A DNA stretch of 64,000 bases from Xanthomonas sacchari (GTDB taxonomy: Bacteria; Pseudomonadota; Gammaproteobacteria; Xanthomonadales; Xanthomonadaceae). Of the stretch, positions 31,659 to 39,353 are shown in pieces (within the stretch, counting starts at the first letter, position 1; the number at the start of each line of letters is the position of its first letter). Under the pieces are notes generated by a model. That model had not been told where the DNA came from. It saw nothing but the letters and a program-made list of their open reading frames with translations, and ran no database searches. The stretch covers positions 3,286,001 to 3,350,000 of the forward strand of contig NZ_CP132343.1 in the NCBI RefSeq assembly GCF_040529065.1, written 5' to 3'. Made by a program: the position numbers and the translations under genes.

Positions 31659-32540
31659 CTAGCCGACGGCGCGCGGCCGCGCCGGATCGGCGATCCAGCC
31701 GCTCCAGGAGCCGGCGTACACGCGCGCGCCGTGCAGGCCGGCATGCTCCAGCGCCAGCAGCAGATGGCAGGCGGTGACGCCGGAACCGCACATCAGCACC
31801 ACCTCGCGTGGATCGCGCCCCTGCAGCAACGGCTCAAGTTCCGCGCGCAGTTCCTGCGCCGGGCGCAGGCGGCCGTCGCGCAGGTTCTGCGCCAGCGGCC
31901 GGTTGAGCGCGCCGGGCACGTGCCCGGGCAGCGGGTCGATCGGCTCCACCTCGCCACGGAAGCGTTCGCCGGGGCGCGCATCCAGCAACCAGCCCGGCGC
32001 CTCGTGCAGACGCGCGGCGACCTCCTCGGCAGAGACGATGCGCGCCGCATCGAACGCCTGCGGATACGGCGGCAGCGGCGACGGCGCGGAGGCCGCGTCG
32101 GTTTCCGGCAGGCCCAGCCGGCGCCATTCGGCCAGGCCGCCGTCGAGCACGGCGACCCGACGATGGCCGAGCAGGCCCAGCATCCACCACAACCGCGCCG
32201 CAGCCATGCTGCCGTCGCCGGCGTCGTAGACCACCACCTGGTGCTGCGGGCCGATGCCCCATTGCCCCAGGGTGCGGGCGAACGCGGCGTCGTCCGGCAA
32301 CGGGTGCCGGCCCAGGCCGGGACGGCCGAGATCGGACAGATCGGCGTTCAGATCGGCGTAGACCGCGCCGGGCAGGTGCGACTGCGCATAGGCCGCGCGC
32401 GCCGCCGCTGCCGCGGCAGGATCGAGCAACGCCGCCGGCACGAACCGCGCATCGACCAGGCGCAGCGCGGGATCGCCGAGCGCGGCGGCCACTGCCGGCG
32501 CCTCGACCAGGGTGTGCCATTCGAGGGAAGTTGCGGTCAT
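31659..32540 (-). CDS. sseA: Sulfurtransferase with two rhodanese domains (SseA-like)
   Basis: A 293-residue cytosolic sulfurtransferase that moves sulfane sulfur from thiosulfate or 3-mercaptopyruvate to thiol acceptors. The inactive N-terminal rhodanese (RLVDARFVPAALL, SHLPGAVYADLNADLSDLG, VVVYDAGDGSMAAARLWWMLGLLGH) is followed by the active C-terminal one (GWLLDARPGERFRGEVEPIDPLPGHVPGALNRP) with the active-site cysteine in MCGSGVTACHLLLALEH. CGSGVTAC agrees with 3-mercaptopyruvate sulfurtransferases. The ATG overlaps the stop of the upstream DUF1289-Nudix gene by ATGA, so the two are co-translated. Confidence 0.92.
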   Translation of the reverse strand: MTATSLEWHTLVEAPAVAAALGDPALRLVDARFVPAALLDPAAAAAARAAYAQSHLPGAVYADLNADLSDLGRPGLGRHPLPDDAAFARTLGQWGIGPQHQVVVYDAGDGSMAAARLWWMLGLLGHRRVAVLDGGLAEWRRLGLPETDAASAPSPLPPYPQAFDAARIVSAEEVAARLHEAPGWLLDARPGERFRGEVEPIDPLPGHVPGALNRPLAQNLRDGRLRPAQELRAELEPLLQGRDPREVVLMCGSGVTACHLLLALEHAGLHGARVYAGSWSGWIADPARPRAVG

Positions 32541-33337
32541 GCGGCTTGCTCCAGTCGGCGGCGCAGGTTGAGCAGGATCGCCGCGGTCGCGCCCCAGATC
32601 CGCTGGCCGGGCCAGCCGTACTCCAGCACCACGCGCGGGCGTCCGCGGTAATCGGTCTCGATGCTGCGCAGGTTGTCCGGCGCCATCAGGTAGGCCAGGG
32701 GCACTTCGAACACCTCGGCCACTTCGCCCGGATGCGGCTGCGGCACGAAGCGCGGATCGATCGCCGCGACCACCGGCATCACCCGGAAACCGCTGATGGT
32801 GACGAACGGATCCAGATAGCCCAACGGCTCGGCCTGGGACGCCGCCAGCGCGATCTCTTCCTCGCTCTCGCGCAGCGCCGCGGCCACCGCATCGGCGTCG
32901 CTGGCCTCGATGCGGCCACCGGGAAAACTGACCTGGCCACCGTGGTGACGCAGGCTGTCGGTGCGCCGGGTCAGCAGCACATGCGTGCCGTCGGCGCGCG
33001 GCACCAGGCCGGCCAGCACCGCCGCTTCCACCGGCGCGCCGTCCGGCAACAGATCCTGCAACTCGTGGTGATTCCAGCCTGGCCCCGTCGGCGGCTGCTG
33101 CAACGGATGCAGCGCGCGCAGCAGATGCGCGCGTTCGGCCAGGCGCTGCCCCGGCGACGGCGACCAGCCGCGGCCCGGCAGCACCTCGTCCATGTAGCGG
33201 CGGCGTTCGGCGTCGCTCATGCGGCGCCAGCCTGCGATTTCGTCGCCGTTGCGCAGGCAGCCCGTGCAATAGCCCTGCGCATCGAGACGGCAGATACCGA
33301 TGCAGGGCGTGAGCGGGGCATGCGGAACGGGATCCAT
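32537..33337 (-). CDS. DUF1289-Nudix fusion (CoA pyrophosphatase type)
   Basis: A 266-residue protein with two parts. Residues about 8-55 (TPCIGICRLDAQGYCTGCLRNGDEIAGWRRMSDAERRRYM) form a DUF1289 module with three or four conserved cysteines, probably metal-binding. Residues about 95-260 form a Nudix hydrolase close to NudL/YeaB, which cleaves coenzyme A to phosphopantetheine and 3',5'-ADP: GLVPRADGTHVLLTRRTDSLRHHGGQVSFPGGRIEASD and the Nudix box helix ALRESEEEIAL. Usually these modules are separate proteins. ATG at 33337 is preferred (AAGG 11 nt upstream); an in-frame GTG at 33349 is also possible. The downstream sulfurtransferase is translationally coupled. Confidence 0.85.
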   Translation of the reverse strand: MDPVPHAPLTPCIGICRLDAQGYCTGCLRNGDEIAGWRRMSDAERRRYMDEVLPGRGWSPSPGQRLAERAHLLRALHPLQQPPTGPGWNHHELQDLLPDGAPVEAAVLAGLVPRADGTHVLLTRRTDSLRHHGGQVSFPGGRIEASDADAVAAALRESEEEIALAASQAEPLGYLDPFVTISGFRVMPVVAAIDPRFVPQPHPGEVAEVFEVPLAYLMAPDNLRSIETDYRGRPRVVLEYGWPGQRIWGATAAILLNLRRRLEQAA

Positions 33338-33393
33338 CGGATTCGACACCTTGCCAGCCTAGCGCGATTCGTCGGCGCCGTCGTCGCCTGCCC

Positions 33394-33426
33394 AAAAAAA
33401 TTGCGCCGGCATCGCTGCCGGCGCAA
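33394..33426 (-). terminator. Rho-independent terminator of the FkpA-like gene
   Basis: Perfect 11-bp stem (TTGCGCCGGCA / TGCCGGCGCAA) with a 4-nt loop, followed on the minus strand by seven T residues (AAAAAAA at 33394-33400 on the plus strand). It lies 25 bp after the stop. Confidence 0.93.
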
Positions 33427-33450
33427 TCGTCGTGCACTGAACCAGCGTGC

Positions 33451-34152
33451 TTACTTGACGCTGACCAGCTTGATCTCGAACTGCACCGCCACGTTCGGCG
33501 GGAACGGCGTACGCGGGTCGGCACCGTAGGCCTTGTCCGGCGGCAGGGTCACTTCCCACTTGGAGCCGGCCGGCATCTGCAGCAGCGTGTCGCGCATGGC
33601 CTGCATCTCGACTTCGCTGACCTTGATCGCCGGGATCTGCTGAGCCGGACGCGCCTGCGCCGGGCGCTGGCCGAACGGGTACGGACCGGCCACTTCCAAC
33701 TGCACCGTGCTGGCCTGGGTCGGCTTGGCGCCGGTGCCGGCCTCGATCACGCGGTACTGCACGCCGCTGGGCAGGGTCTGCACGCCAGCCTTGGCCTTGT
33801 TCTGAGCCATGAACTGGTCGCTCTTGGTCTTGTTCTCGGCAGCGGCCTTCTCGTAGTCGGCCTTGGCCTGCTGGGCGCGGGCCTGCTCGCGCTTCTGGAA
33901 CGCTTCCACCGCCGGCTTCAGCTGGTCGGCGCTGACCGCCGGCTGCTTCTTGGCGTAGGCGTCCTGCAAGCCCTTCACCACCGCATTGATATCGAGCTGC
34001 TCGCCGCGGCCGGTGAGTTCGGCAAGGTTGTTGCCGTAGTCGTAGCCGAAGTAATAGCTCAGCTTGCCCTTCTCGGACGAGGTGTCCTGGGCGAACGCAT
34101 TGCCGCTCAGGGCGAGGGCCGCGACAGCGACCGCAATAGAACGCAACTTCAT
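33451..34152 (-). CDS. FkpA-like periplasmic FKBP-type protein with degenerate active site
   Basis: A 233-residue protein with a Sec signal (MKLRSIAVAVAALALSGNAFA, then QD). The N-terminal helical part (SEKGKLSYYFGYDYGNNLAEL, VVKGLQDAYAKKQPAVSADQL, AFQKREQARAQQAKADYEKAAAENK) matches the dimerisation domain of FkpA-type isomerases. The C-terminal part begins like an FKBP domain (TLPSGVQYRVIEAGTGAKPTQ) and ends with LPPDKAYGADPRTPFPPNVAVQFEIKLVSVK, but the VxYxGxLxDGxxFD strand and the IPGW motif of active isomerases are absent, replaced by a Pro/Gln/Arg segment. It may be a chaperone without isomerase activity. ATG at 34152 has GGAG 9 nt upstream. A strong terminator follows. Confidence 0.85.
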   Translation of the reverse strand: MKLRSIAVAVAALALSGNAFAQDTSSEKGKLSYYFGYDYGNNLAELTGRGEQLDINAVVKGLQDAYAKKQPAVSADQLKPAVEAFQKREQARAQQAKADYEKAAAENKTKSDQFMAQNKAKAGVQTLPSGVQYRVIEAGTGAKPTQASTVQLEVAGPYPFGQRPAQARPAQQIPAIKVSEVEMQAMRDTLLQMPAGSKWEVTLPPDKAYGADPRTPFPPNVAVQFEIKLVSVK

Positions 34153-34312
34153 CAAACAATTCTCCAGGGTGGTGGCACAGGGCGGCCCGTGCCGCCTGAG
34201 ATGACGCGTTAGGATAGCCGCCGCGGCGCGGAACCGCTACCGACGACGCTGCTCTGACTGGTGCGGCCCGCCCAGAGTTCCCATTACTTTTTTTTAACAA
34301 CCAGGAATGCAC

Positions 34313-35095
34313 ATGTCCGGCACGCCGGTCCTCGCCGATACCCAGGGTGCGATCCGCATCCTCACCGTGAATCGAGCCGACAAGCTCAACGCCTTGAATC
34401 GCCAGGTTTTGCAGGCGCTGGATGCGGCCTTCGCCGACGCCGCGAACGACCCGAAGATCCGCGTGGTGGTGCTGACCGGCGCCGGCGAGAAGGCCTTCGT
34501 GGCCGGCGCCGACATCGCCGAAATGAACGAACTGACACCGGTGCAGGGCCGCGATTTCTCGCAACTGGGCCAGCGCCTGATGCGCCGGATCGAGCGCATG
34601 CCCAAGCCGGTGCTGGCGATGGTCAACGGTTTCGCCCTCGGCGGCGGGCTGGAACTGGCGATGGCCTGCCACCTGCGCGTGGCCGCCGACGGCGCCCGCC
34701 TGGGCCAGCCGGAGATCAATCTCGGGCTGATCCCCGGCTTCGGCGGCACCCAGCGCCTGCTGCGGCTGGTCGGCCGCGCCGCGGCGCTGGAACTGTGCCT
34801 GCTCGGCGCGCCGATCGACGCGGCGCGCGCACTGCAGTTGGGCCTGGTCAACCGCGTGGTCGCCGCCGGCGACCTGCAGGCGACCACGCTGCAGTTGGCG
34901 CAGCAACTGGCCGATGCCGCGCCACTGGCGCTGCGCGGCATCCTCGACGCGATCCAGATCGGCGGCGAAAGCGCGATCGAGCAGGGACTGGAGTACGAGA
35001 CCGCGCAATTCGGCCTGCTGTTCTCCAGCGACGACATGCGCGAAGGCACCCGCGCCTTCCTGGAGCGGCGCCCGCCGCAGTTCCGCAACCGCTGA
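34313..35095 (+). CDS. Enoyl-CoA hydratase/isomerase family protein
   Basis: A 260-residue crotonase-fold enzyme, expected to hydrate trans-2-enoyl-CoA in fatty-acid or amino-acid breakdown. Oxyanion-hole segments are ALNRQVLQ...GEKAFVAGADIAEMNE and NGFALGGGLELAMACHLRVAAD; catalytic glutamates are expected in GGGLELAMAC and in LGQPEINLGLIPGFGGTQRLLRLVG, both present. ATG at 34313 is chosen because AGGA lies 6 nt upstream; an ATG at 34307 is directly abutting that sequence. A T-rich CATTACTTTTTTTTAAC run lies upstream. The following small unknown gene begins 11 bp later and then nth, so the three may be cotranscribed. Confidence 0.9.
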   Translation: MSGTPVLADTQGAIRILTVNRADKLNALNRQVLQALDAAFADAANDPKIRVVVLTGAGEKAFVAGADIAEMNELTPVQGRDFSQLGQRLMRRIERMPKPVLAMVNGFALGGGLELAMACHLRVAADGARLGQPEINLGLIPGFGGTQRLLRLVGRAAALELCLLGAPIDAARALQLGLVNRVVAAGDLQATTLQLAQQLADAAPLALRGILDAIQIGGESAIEQGLEYETAQFGLLFSSDDMREGTRAFLERRPPQFRNR

Positions 35096-35106
35096 GCCCG
35101 CGCACG

Positions 35107-35499
35107 ATGTCGCACGCCCCCACTCCCGCCACGCCGCTGCAGTTGCTGCGCTGGATCCTGGACGACGATCTGGATGCCGCGATCGACGGCGGCCTGATGG
35201 ACTACCGCGGCACCGATCCCGGCGACGACGCGCTGGACCCGGCGCATCCGCAGTTGCGCGCGCAATTGCTCGCCACGCAGCAACGCCTGCGCGACGCCTG
35301 GGCCGCGCGCGCACGCTATCGGGCGCGCACCGCGCGGCTGCAGCGTCGTGCCGCGGCGCGCCAGGCGCGGCGTGCGAGCGTTGCAGCGACCGCCAGCTGC
35401 GCGACCACGTCCGCACCCGGCACGCCGGCGCTGCCCGCCGCGGCGGCGGCGATCCTGGCCCGCGCCAAGGCCAAGGCGGCGCAGCGAGGCGACCGATGA
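35107..35499 (+). CDS. Conserved-looking hypothetical protein upstream of nth
   Basis: A 130-residue protein. The N-terminus is acidic and folded-looking (TPLQLLRWILDDDLDAAIDGGLMDYRGTDPGDDALDPAHPQLRAQLLATQQRLRDAWAARARYRARTARLQRRAAARQARR), turning into an Arg/Ala-rich helix, then a Ser/Thr/Pro linker and a basic tail ILARAKAKAAQRGDR. Its stop overlaps the nth start by ATGA and it follows the enoyl-CoA hydratase by 11 bp, which supports it as a real coding gene. The charge pattern suggests nucleic-acid contact, but no family is recognised. Confidence 0.7.
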   Translation: MSHAPTPATPLQLLRWILDDDLDAAIDGGLMDYRGTDPGDDALDPAHPQLRAQLLATQQRLRDAWAARARYRARTARLQRRAAARQARRASVAATASCATTSAPGTPALPAAAAAILARAKAKAAQRGDR

Positions 35500-36185
35500 G
35501 TGCGACCGCGAGCACGAGCGCAAGCACGCCTGCACGGCGCGGACGCCTGCTGAGCAAGGACGAGATCCACGAGTTGTTCTCGCGCCTGTCCGAACTCAAT
35601 CCCAGCCCGACCACCGAGCTGGAATACAGCACCCCGTTCGAACTGCTGATCGCGGTGATCCTCTCGGCACAGGCCACCGACGTCGGCGTCAACAAGGCCA
35701 CCCGTCGCCTGTATCCGGTGGCGAACACGCCCGCCGCGATCCTGGCGCTGGGCGAGGACGGGCTGAAGCGCTACATCTCCACCATCGGCCTGTTCAACGC
35801 CAAGGCCAAGAACGTCATCGCCACCTGCCGCATCCTGGTCGAGCAGCACGGCGGCGAGGTGCCGCGTGCGCGCGCCGCGCTGGAAGCGCTGCCCGGGGTC
35901 GGCCGCAAGACCGCCAACGTGGTGCTCAACACCGCGTTCGGCGAGCCGACCATGGCGGTGGACACGCACATCTTCCGTGTCGCCAATCGCACCGGGCTGG
36001 CTCCGGGCAAGGACGTGCGCGCGGTCGAAGACTCCCTGCTCAAGCGGGTGCCGGCGCAGTTCCTGCAGGACGCGCACCACTGGCTGATCCTGCACGGCCG
36101 CTACGTGTGCAAGGCGCGCAAGCCCGACTGCCCGCAGTGCGCGATCCGCGACCTGTGCCGGTACAAGGACAAGACGCCGGGTTGA
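35496..36185 (+). CDS. nth: Endonuclease III
   Basis: A 229-residue base-excision repair enzyme (DNA glycosylase/AP lyase for oxidised pyrimidines). The helix-hairpin-helix is ALPGVGRKTANVVLN with the catalytic lysine in GRKTA, the catalytic aspartate follows in MAVDTHIFRVANRTG, and the [4Fe-4S] ligands lie in CKARKPDCPQCAIRDLC (C-x6-C-x2-C-x5-C). An early segment FELLIAVILSAQATDVGVNKATRRL is typical. An extra Ser/Thr/Ala-rich stretch of about 15 residues precedes the usual start. The ATG is within the ATGA overlap with the upstream gene. Confidence 0.95.
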   Translation: MSATASTSASTPARRGRLLSKDEIHELFSRLSELNPSPTTELEYSTPFELLIAVILSAQATDVGVNKATRRLYPVANTPAAILALGEDGLKRYISTIGLFNAKAKNVIATCRILVEQHGGEVPRARAALEALPGVGRKTANVVLNTAFGEPTMAVDTHIFRVANRTGLAPGKDVRAVEDSLLKRVPAQFLQDAHHWLILHGRYVCKARKPDCPQCAIRDLCRYKDKTPG

Positions 36186-36276
36186 GCGGCGTGCAGGATG
36201 GTCTTGAGCCTTGTCCGGCGCGAGCTTCTGGTCATCGGCCCCGGCAACGTACGACACGCGACGTCCGCCGCTGCGC

Positions 36277-36415
36277 CCGTCGCGGTGAAACCGCTCCTAC
36301 ACCTCCACCGAAGCGCTCGCTGGATGCAGCACTTTTAGGAGCGGCTTCAGCCGCGACAGTCTCCGCCGCCGACACTGCCTCGCCTGCGCGTCGCGGTTGA
36401 AACCGCTCCTACAGA
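36277..36415. repeat. Three copies of the GCGGTTGAAACCGCTCCTAC / GAGCGGCTTCAGCCGC family
   Basis: Two GTCGCGGT(T)GAAACCGCTCCTAC arms (near 36275-36300 and 36390-36414) surround an oppositely oriented AGGAGCGGCTTCAGCCGCGACA copy (36337-36358). They fill most of the 273-bp gap between the convergent nth and SulP genes. No T-tract terminator was found here. Confidence 0.8.
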
Positions 36416-36458
36416 TCTTCGAATCGCTCACCGGAGGCACCGCCGGCCACGCCACCGA

Positions 36459-38033
36459 CTACGCCGCACGCTGCCCTTCCACGCGCCTGTCCAGTTCCTT
36501 CCAGTCCACCACCAGCGCGCAGCCGCGGGCCGCGGCGTTGCGGCTCCAGTCGCGCAGCAGTTCCAGGCACGCGTGGTCGACATGGCGTAGCCGCGCCACG
36601 TCCAGGTGCAGCTCGGTATTCGGCGGCAGCCGCTCCAGGGTCCGCGCCATCGTCGGCACGCGCAGGAACGTGGCCGAGCCTTCCAGCGACAGGCGCAGCT
36701 TGCCGGCCCCCTCGCCCGCGCCCGCGTCGCCGGCATCTTCATGCGCATGCACCCCCACCGTCAGCCGCGACTGCTGCAGCGCCAGCCGCAACAGCGACAA
36801 CGCAAAGCCGATCAGCACACCGGTCAGCAGGTCGGTGGCGACGATGGCGAAGGTCGTCGCCAGGTAGATGGCGGCGGTGCCGCGACCATAGGCGGCCAGT
36901 TCGCGCACCTGCCCCAGCTTGACCATCTTCAGCCCGGTATAAACTAGGATGCCGGCCAGGCACGCCACCGGCGTCATCCGCAGCAGCCATGGCAGCAACA
37001 GCGCGAACACCAGCAGCCACCCCGCGTGCAGCATGGTCGACACACGCGTCGCCGCGCCGGCCTGCACGTTGGCCGCGCTGCGCACGATCACCCCGGTCAT
37101 CGGCAACGCGCCGAGCAAGCCGCACAGCATGTTGCCCACGCCCTGCGCGGCCAGCTCGCGGTCGTACTGGGTGCGCGGCCCCTGGTGCATGCGGTCCACC
37201 GCCGCCGCCGACAGCAGGGTCTCGGCGCTGGCGATGAAGGCGAAGGTGAGCGCCGACAGCAGCAGCGTGGCATCGAGCACGCCGAGCAGGTCGTCCAGGC
37301 TCGGCACGCGGATCGCCGAGAGCAGGTTGGCCGGCACGTCCACCTTGCGCACGTCCAGCGCCTGCACCTGCACCAGCGCGGTCATCGCCACCACCGCCAG
37401 CAAGGCGCCGGGCACGAAGCGCAGGCGCTGCGGGCGCAGCCGCTCCCACGCCAGCATGATCGCGATGGTGCCAAGGCCGACCAGCAGGGCGGCGCGGCCC
37501 ACGCCGGCGTCCAGCGCGCGCCACAGCACCGCCGGCAACGCGGCGAAGTTCTCCAGGCCGCGTGCCTTCGGTGCGGCGTCCAGCAGCACGTGCACCTGCG
37601 AGGCGACGATCAGGATGCCGATGCCCGACAGCATGCCGGCGACCACCGCCGGCGAGGTCATGCGGAACCACACGCCGGCGCGGCACAGCCCGGCCAACAG
37701 TTGGATCGCGCCGGCCAGCAGGATCACCGGTCCCAGCGCCGCCACGCCGTGCGCGCGGACCAGTTCGAACACCAGCACCGCCAGTCCCGCCGCCGGTCCG
37801 CTGACCTGCAGCGGCGAGCCGGCGATCAACCCGACTACCAGGCCGCCGACGATGCCGGTGATCAGGCCGGCGGCGGGCGGCATGCCCGAGGCGATCGCGA
37901 TGCCCATGCACAGCGGCAAGGCGACCAGGAAGACCACCACCGAGGCCAGCAGGTCGCGGCCGAAGGCGCCGCCGCGCAGGTAACGGGCCAGCGCGGAAGC
38001 GCCGGCCGGAGCGTGCTCTGTCATGGTGTGCAT
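36459..38033 (-). CDS. SulP family anion transporter with STAS domain
   Basis: A 524-residue inner-membrane transporter with about 11-14 hydrophobic segments and a C-terminal STAS domain. Family markers: FGRDLLASVVVFLVALPLCMGIAIASGMPPAAGLITGIVGGLVVGLIAGSPLQVSGPAAGLAVLV, TFAFIASAETLLSAAAVDRM, NMLCGLLGALPMTGVIVRSAANVQAGAATRVSTMLHAGWLL. The STAS part (about 445-520) has ELHLDVARLRHVDHACLELLRDW. It lies 10 bp after a beta-carbonic anhydrase in the same direction, which points to bicarbonate as the cargo, though sulfate cannot be excluded. ATG at 38033 with GGAG upstream is preferred over the second ATG at 38024. Confidence 0.9.
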   Translation of the reverse strand: MHTMTEHAPAGASALARYLRGGAFGRDLLASVVVFLVALPLCMGIAIASGMPPAAGLITGIVGGLVVGLIAGSPLQVSGPAAGLAVLVFELVRAHGVAALGPVILLAGAIQLLAGLCRAGVWFRMTSPAVVAGMLSGIGILIVASQVHVLLDAAPKARGLENFAALPAVLWRALDAGVGRAALLVGLGTIAIMLAWERLRPQRLRFVPGALLAVVAMTALVQVQALDVRKVDVPANLLSAIRVPSLDDLLGVLDATLLLSALTFAFIASAETLLSAAAVDRMHQGPRTQYDRELAAQGVGNMLCGLLGALPMTGVIVRSAANVQAGAATRVSTMLHAGWLLVFALLLPWLLRMTPVACLAGILVYTGLKMVKLGQVRELAAYGRGTAAIYLATTFAIVATDLLTGVLIGFALSLLRLALQQSRLTVGVHAHEDAGDAGAGEGAGKLRLSLEGSATFLRVPTMARTLERLPPNTELHLDVARLRHVDHACLELLRDWSRNAAARGCALVVDWKELDRRVEGQRAA

Positions 38034-38043
38034 GGGCGGCTCC

Positions 38044-38733
38044 TCAGACGGCGACGTTGCGCAGGACCGGCGCCAGGCGCGGCGGCGGCGTGGCATCGGG
38101 CGGGCGCCGGCCGGCCTCCGGCAGCAGCGGCAGGAACCGCCCCTGCGCGGCGTCGAAGGCGCGGATCTCGCCATGGCCGATGTCGTAGATCCAGCCGTGG
38201 ATGCGCAGCGCGCCGCGCGCCAACCGCGCCGCCACCACCGGCTGCGTGCGCAGGTGATCCAGTTGCGCCACCACGTTCTCCTCGGTCAGGCAGTGCAGCG
38301 CATCCTCGGCATGCGCGGCATGGCCGTGCTGCGCGGCGACCTGGCGCGCGCTGTCGGTGTGCTTGAGCCAGGCCGCCACGGTCGGCACGTCCTGCAGCGA
38401 CGCGGGATTGAGCACGGCCTTCATCGCGCCGCAATCGGTATGGCCGCAGATCACGATGTGCTCGACCTGCAGCACCGCCACCGCGTACTCGATCGCCGCG
38501 ACCACGCCGCTGACGTGCTGCGAGTACGGCGGCACCACGTTGCCGATGTTGCGGTAGACGAACAGCTCGCCGGGCTGCGCGGCGAACATCAGTTCCGGCA
38601 TCACCCGCGAATCGGCGCAGGTGATGAACAGCGTGTGCGGGGTCTGGCCGGCGGCGAGTTGCCGGAACAGCCCGCGCTGGCGCGGATAGACCTCGTTGCG
38701 GAAATGGCGGAAACCGTCGAGCAGACGTTGCAT
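38044..38733 (-). CDS. Beta-class carbonic anhydrase
   Basis: A 229-residue zinc enzyme interconverting CO2 and bicarbonate. The metal and catalytic residues are all visible: C39, D41 and R43 in ITCADSRVMPELMF, and H98 with C101 in IVICGHTDCGAMKAV; FVYRNIGNVVPPYS is also typical. GGAG lies 7 nt upstream of the ATG (38731-38733). A 25-residue Pro/Arg-rich tail extends beyond the fold. The gene directly precedes the SulP transporter, with a 10-bp gap, forming a likely CO2/bicarbonate handling pair. Confidence 0.94.
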   Translation of the reverse strand: MQRLLDGFRHFRNEVYPRQRGLFRQLAAGQTPHTLFITCADSRVMPELMFAAQPGELFVYRNIGNVVPPYSQHVSGVVAAIEYAVAVLQVEHIVICGHTDCGAMKAVLNPASLQDVPTVAAWLKHTDSARQVAAQHGHAAHAEDALHCLTEENVVAQLDHLRTQPVVAARLARGALRIHGWIYDIGHGEIRAFDAAQGRFLPLLPEAGRRPPDATPPPRLAPVLRNVAV

Positions 38734-38838
38734 GGGATATCTCCAGGCACGGGGGGAGAGAGGCCGCACCGCAATGGGTACGACGCAGACGCAAGCAGCA
38801 GAAGCGAGGGATCCGCACCGCCAGCGGCGATGCAGGCG

Positions 38839-39156
38839 TCAGGCCCGGGATGGAGGACGCAGCGCGGGGCGGCGATAGCTGCGGCAAGGCGCTGCCGGTG
38901 GCGTCGGCAGGACCGACTGGATCAGCAGGGTCGGCGGAAACAACGCGGATGCGACCGCGAGCGGTGCGTCGTGTGGATCGGGATCGGCGGCGGGCGCTTC
39001 CAGCGCGGGCGGGACCCCATCCAGGTCGGCGTCGACATCGCTGGCGCAGACGCTCGCGCACAGCGCCGCCGGTACCGCCGCCGCGGCCGATCCTGCACGG
39101 ATCGCGGACAGCGCCAGCAACGCGGTCAACATCAACATGGACAGACGGGCGAGCAT
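38839..39156 (-). CDS. Possible small exported protein
   Basis: A 105-residue reading frame starting MLARLSMLMLTALLALSAIRAGSAAAA, which looks like a Sec signal peptide. The mature part is acidic in the middle (ASDVDADLDGVPPALEAPAADPDPHDAP) and ends with SVLPTPPAAPCRSYRRPALRPPSRA. It lies upstream of the carbonic anhydrase on the same strand, 105 bp away. No family is recognised; coding status rests on the signal peptide and third-position GC only. Confidence 0.45.
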   Translation of the reverse strand: MLARLSMLMLTALLALSAIRAGSAAAAVPAALCASVCASDVDADLDGVPPALEAPAADPDPHDAPLAVASALFPPTLLIQSVLPTPPAAPCRSYRRPALRPPSRA

Positions 39157-39293
39157 GCTTCGACAGTAGGAAGGCGCATCGGCGATGACAAGTGCTGCGC
39201 CGCACAATTCACTGCATCGTCCACGGCCGTCGACACGAACCGTGAAAGCCACCCCGGCACGGCGCCATCGCGTGGGCCTTGGCGATCACGCCG

Positions 39294-39327
39294 CAAAAAA
39301 AGAAAGGCGGCGCACTGCGCCGCCTTT
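39294..39327 (-). terminator. Rho-independent terminator of the OprO/P-like porin gene
   Basis: Stem AAAGGCGGCGCA / TGCGCCGCCTTT at 39303-39327 followed on the minus strand by TCTTTTTTT (A-rich run 39295-39302 on the plus strand). It lies 26 bp after the porin stop. Confidence 0.92.
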
Positions 39328-39353
39328 CGTACACCGTGCGGAACGTCCGCGAA

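Noticed and set aside
39157-39293. Possible small gene between the exported protein and the porin terminator
   Set aside because: No start with ribosome-binding site and no plausible protein; it contains only promoter-like sequence and the terminator.
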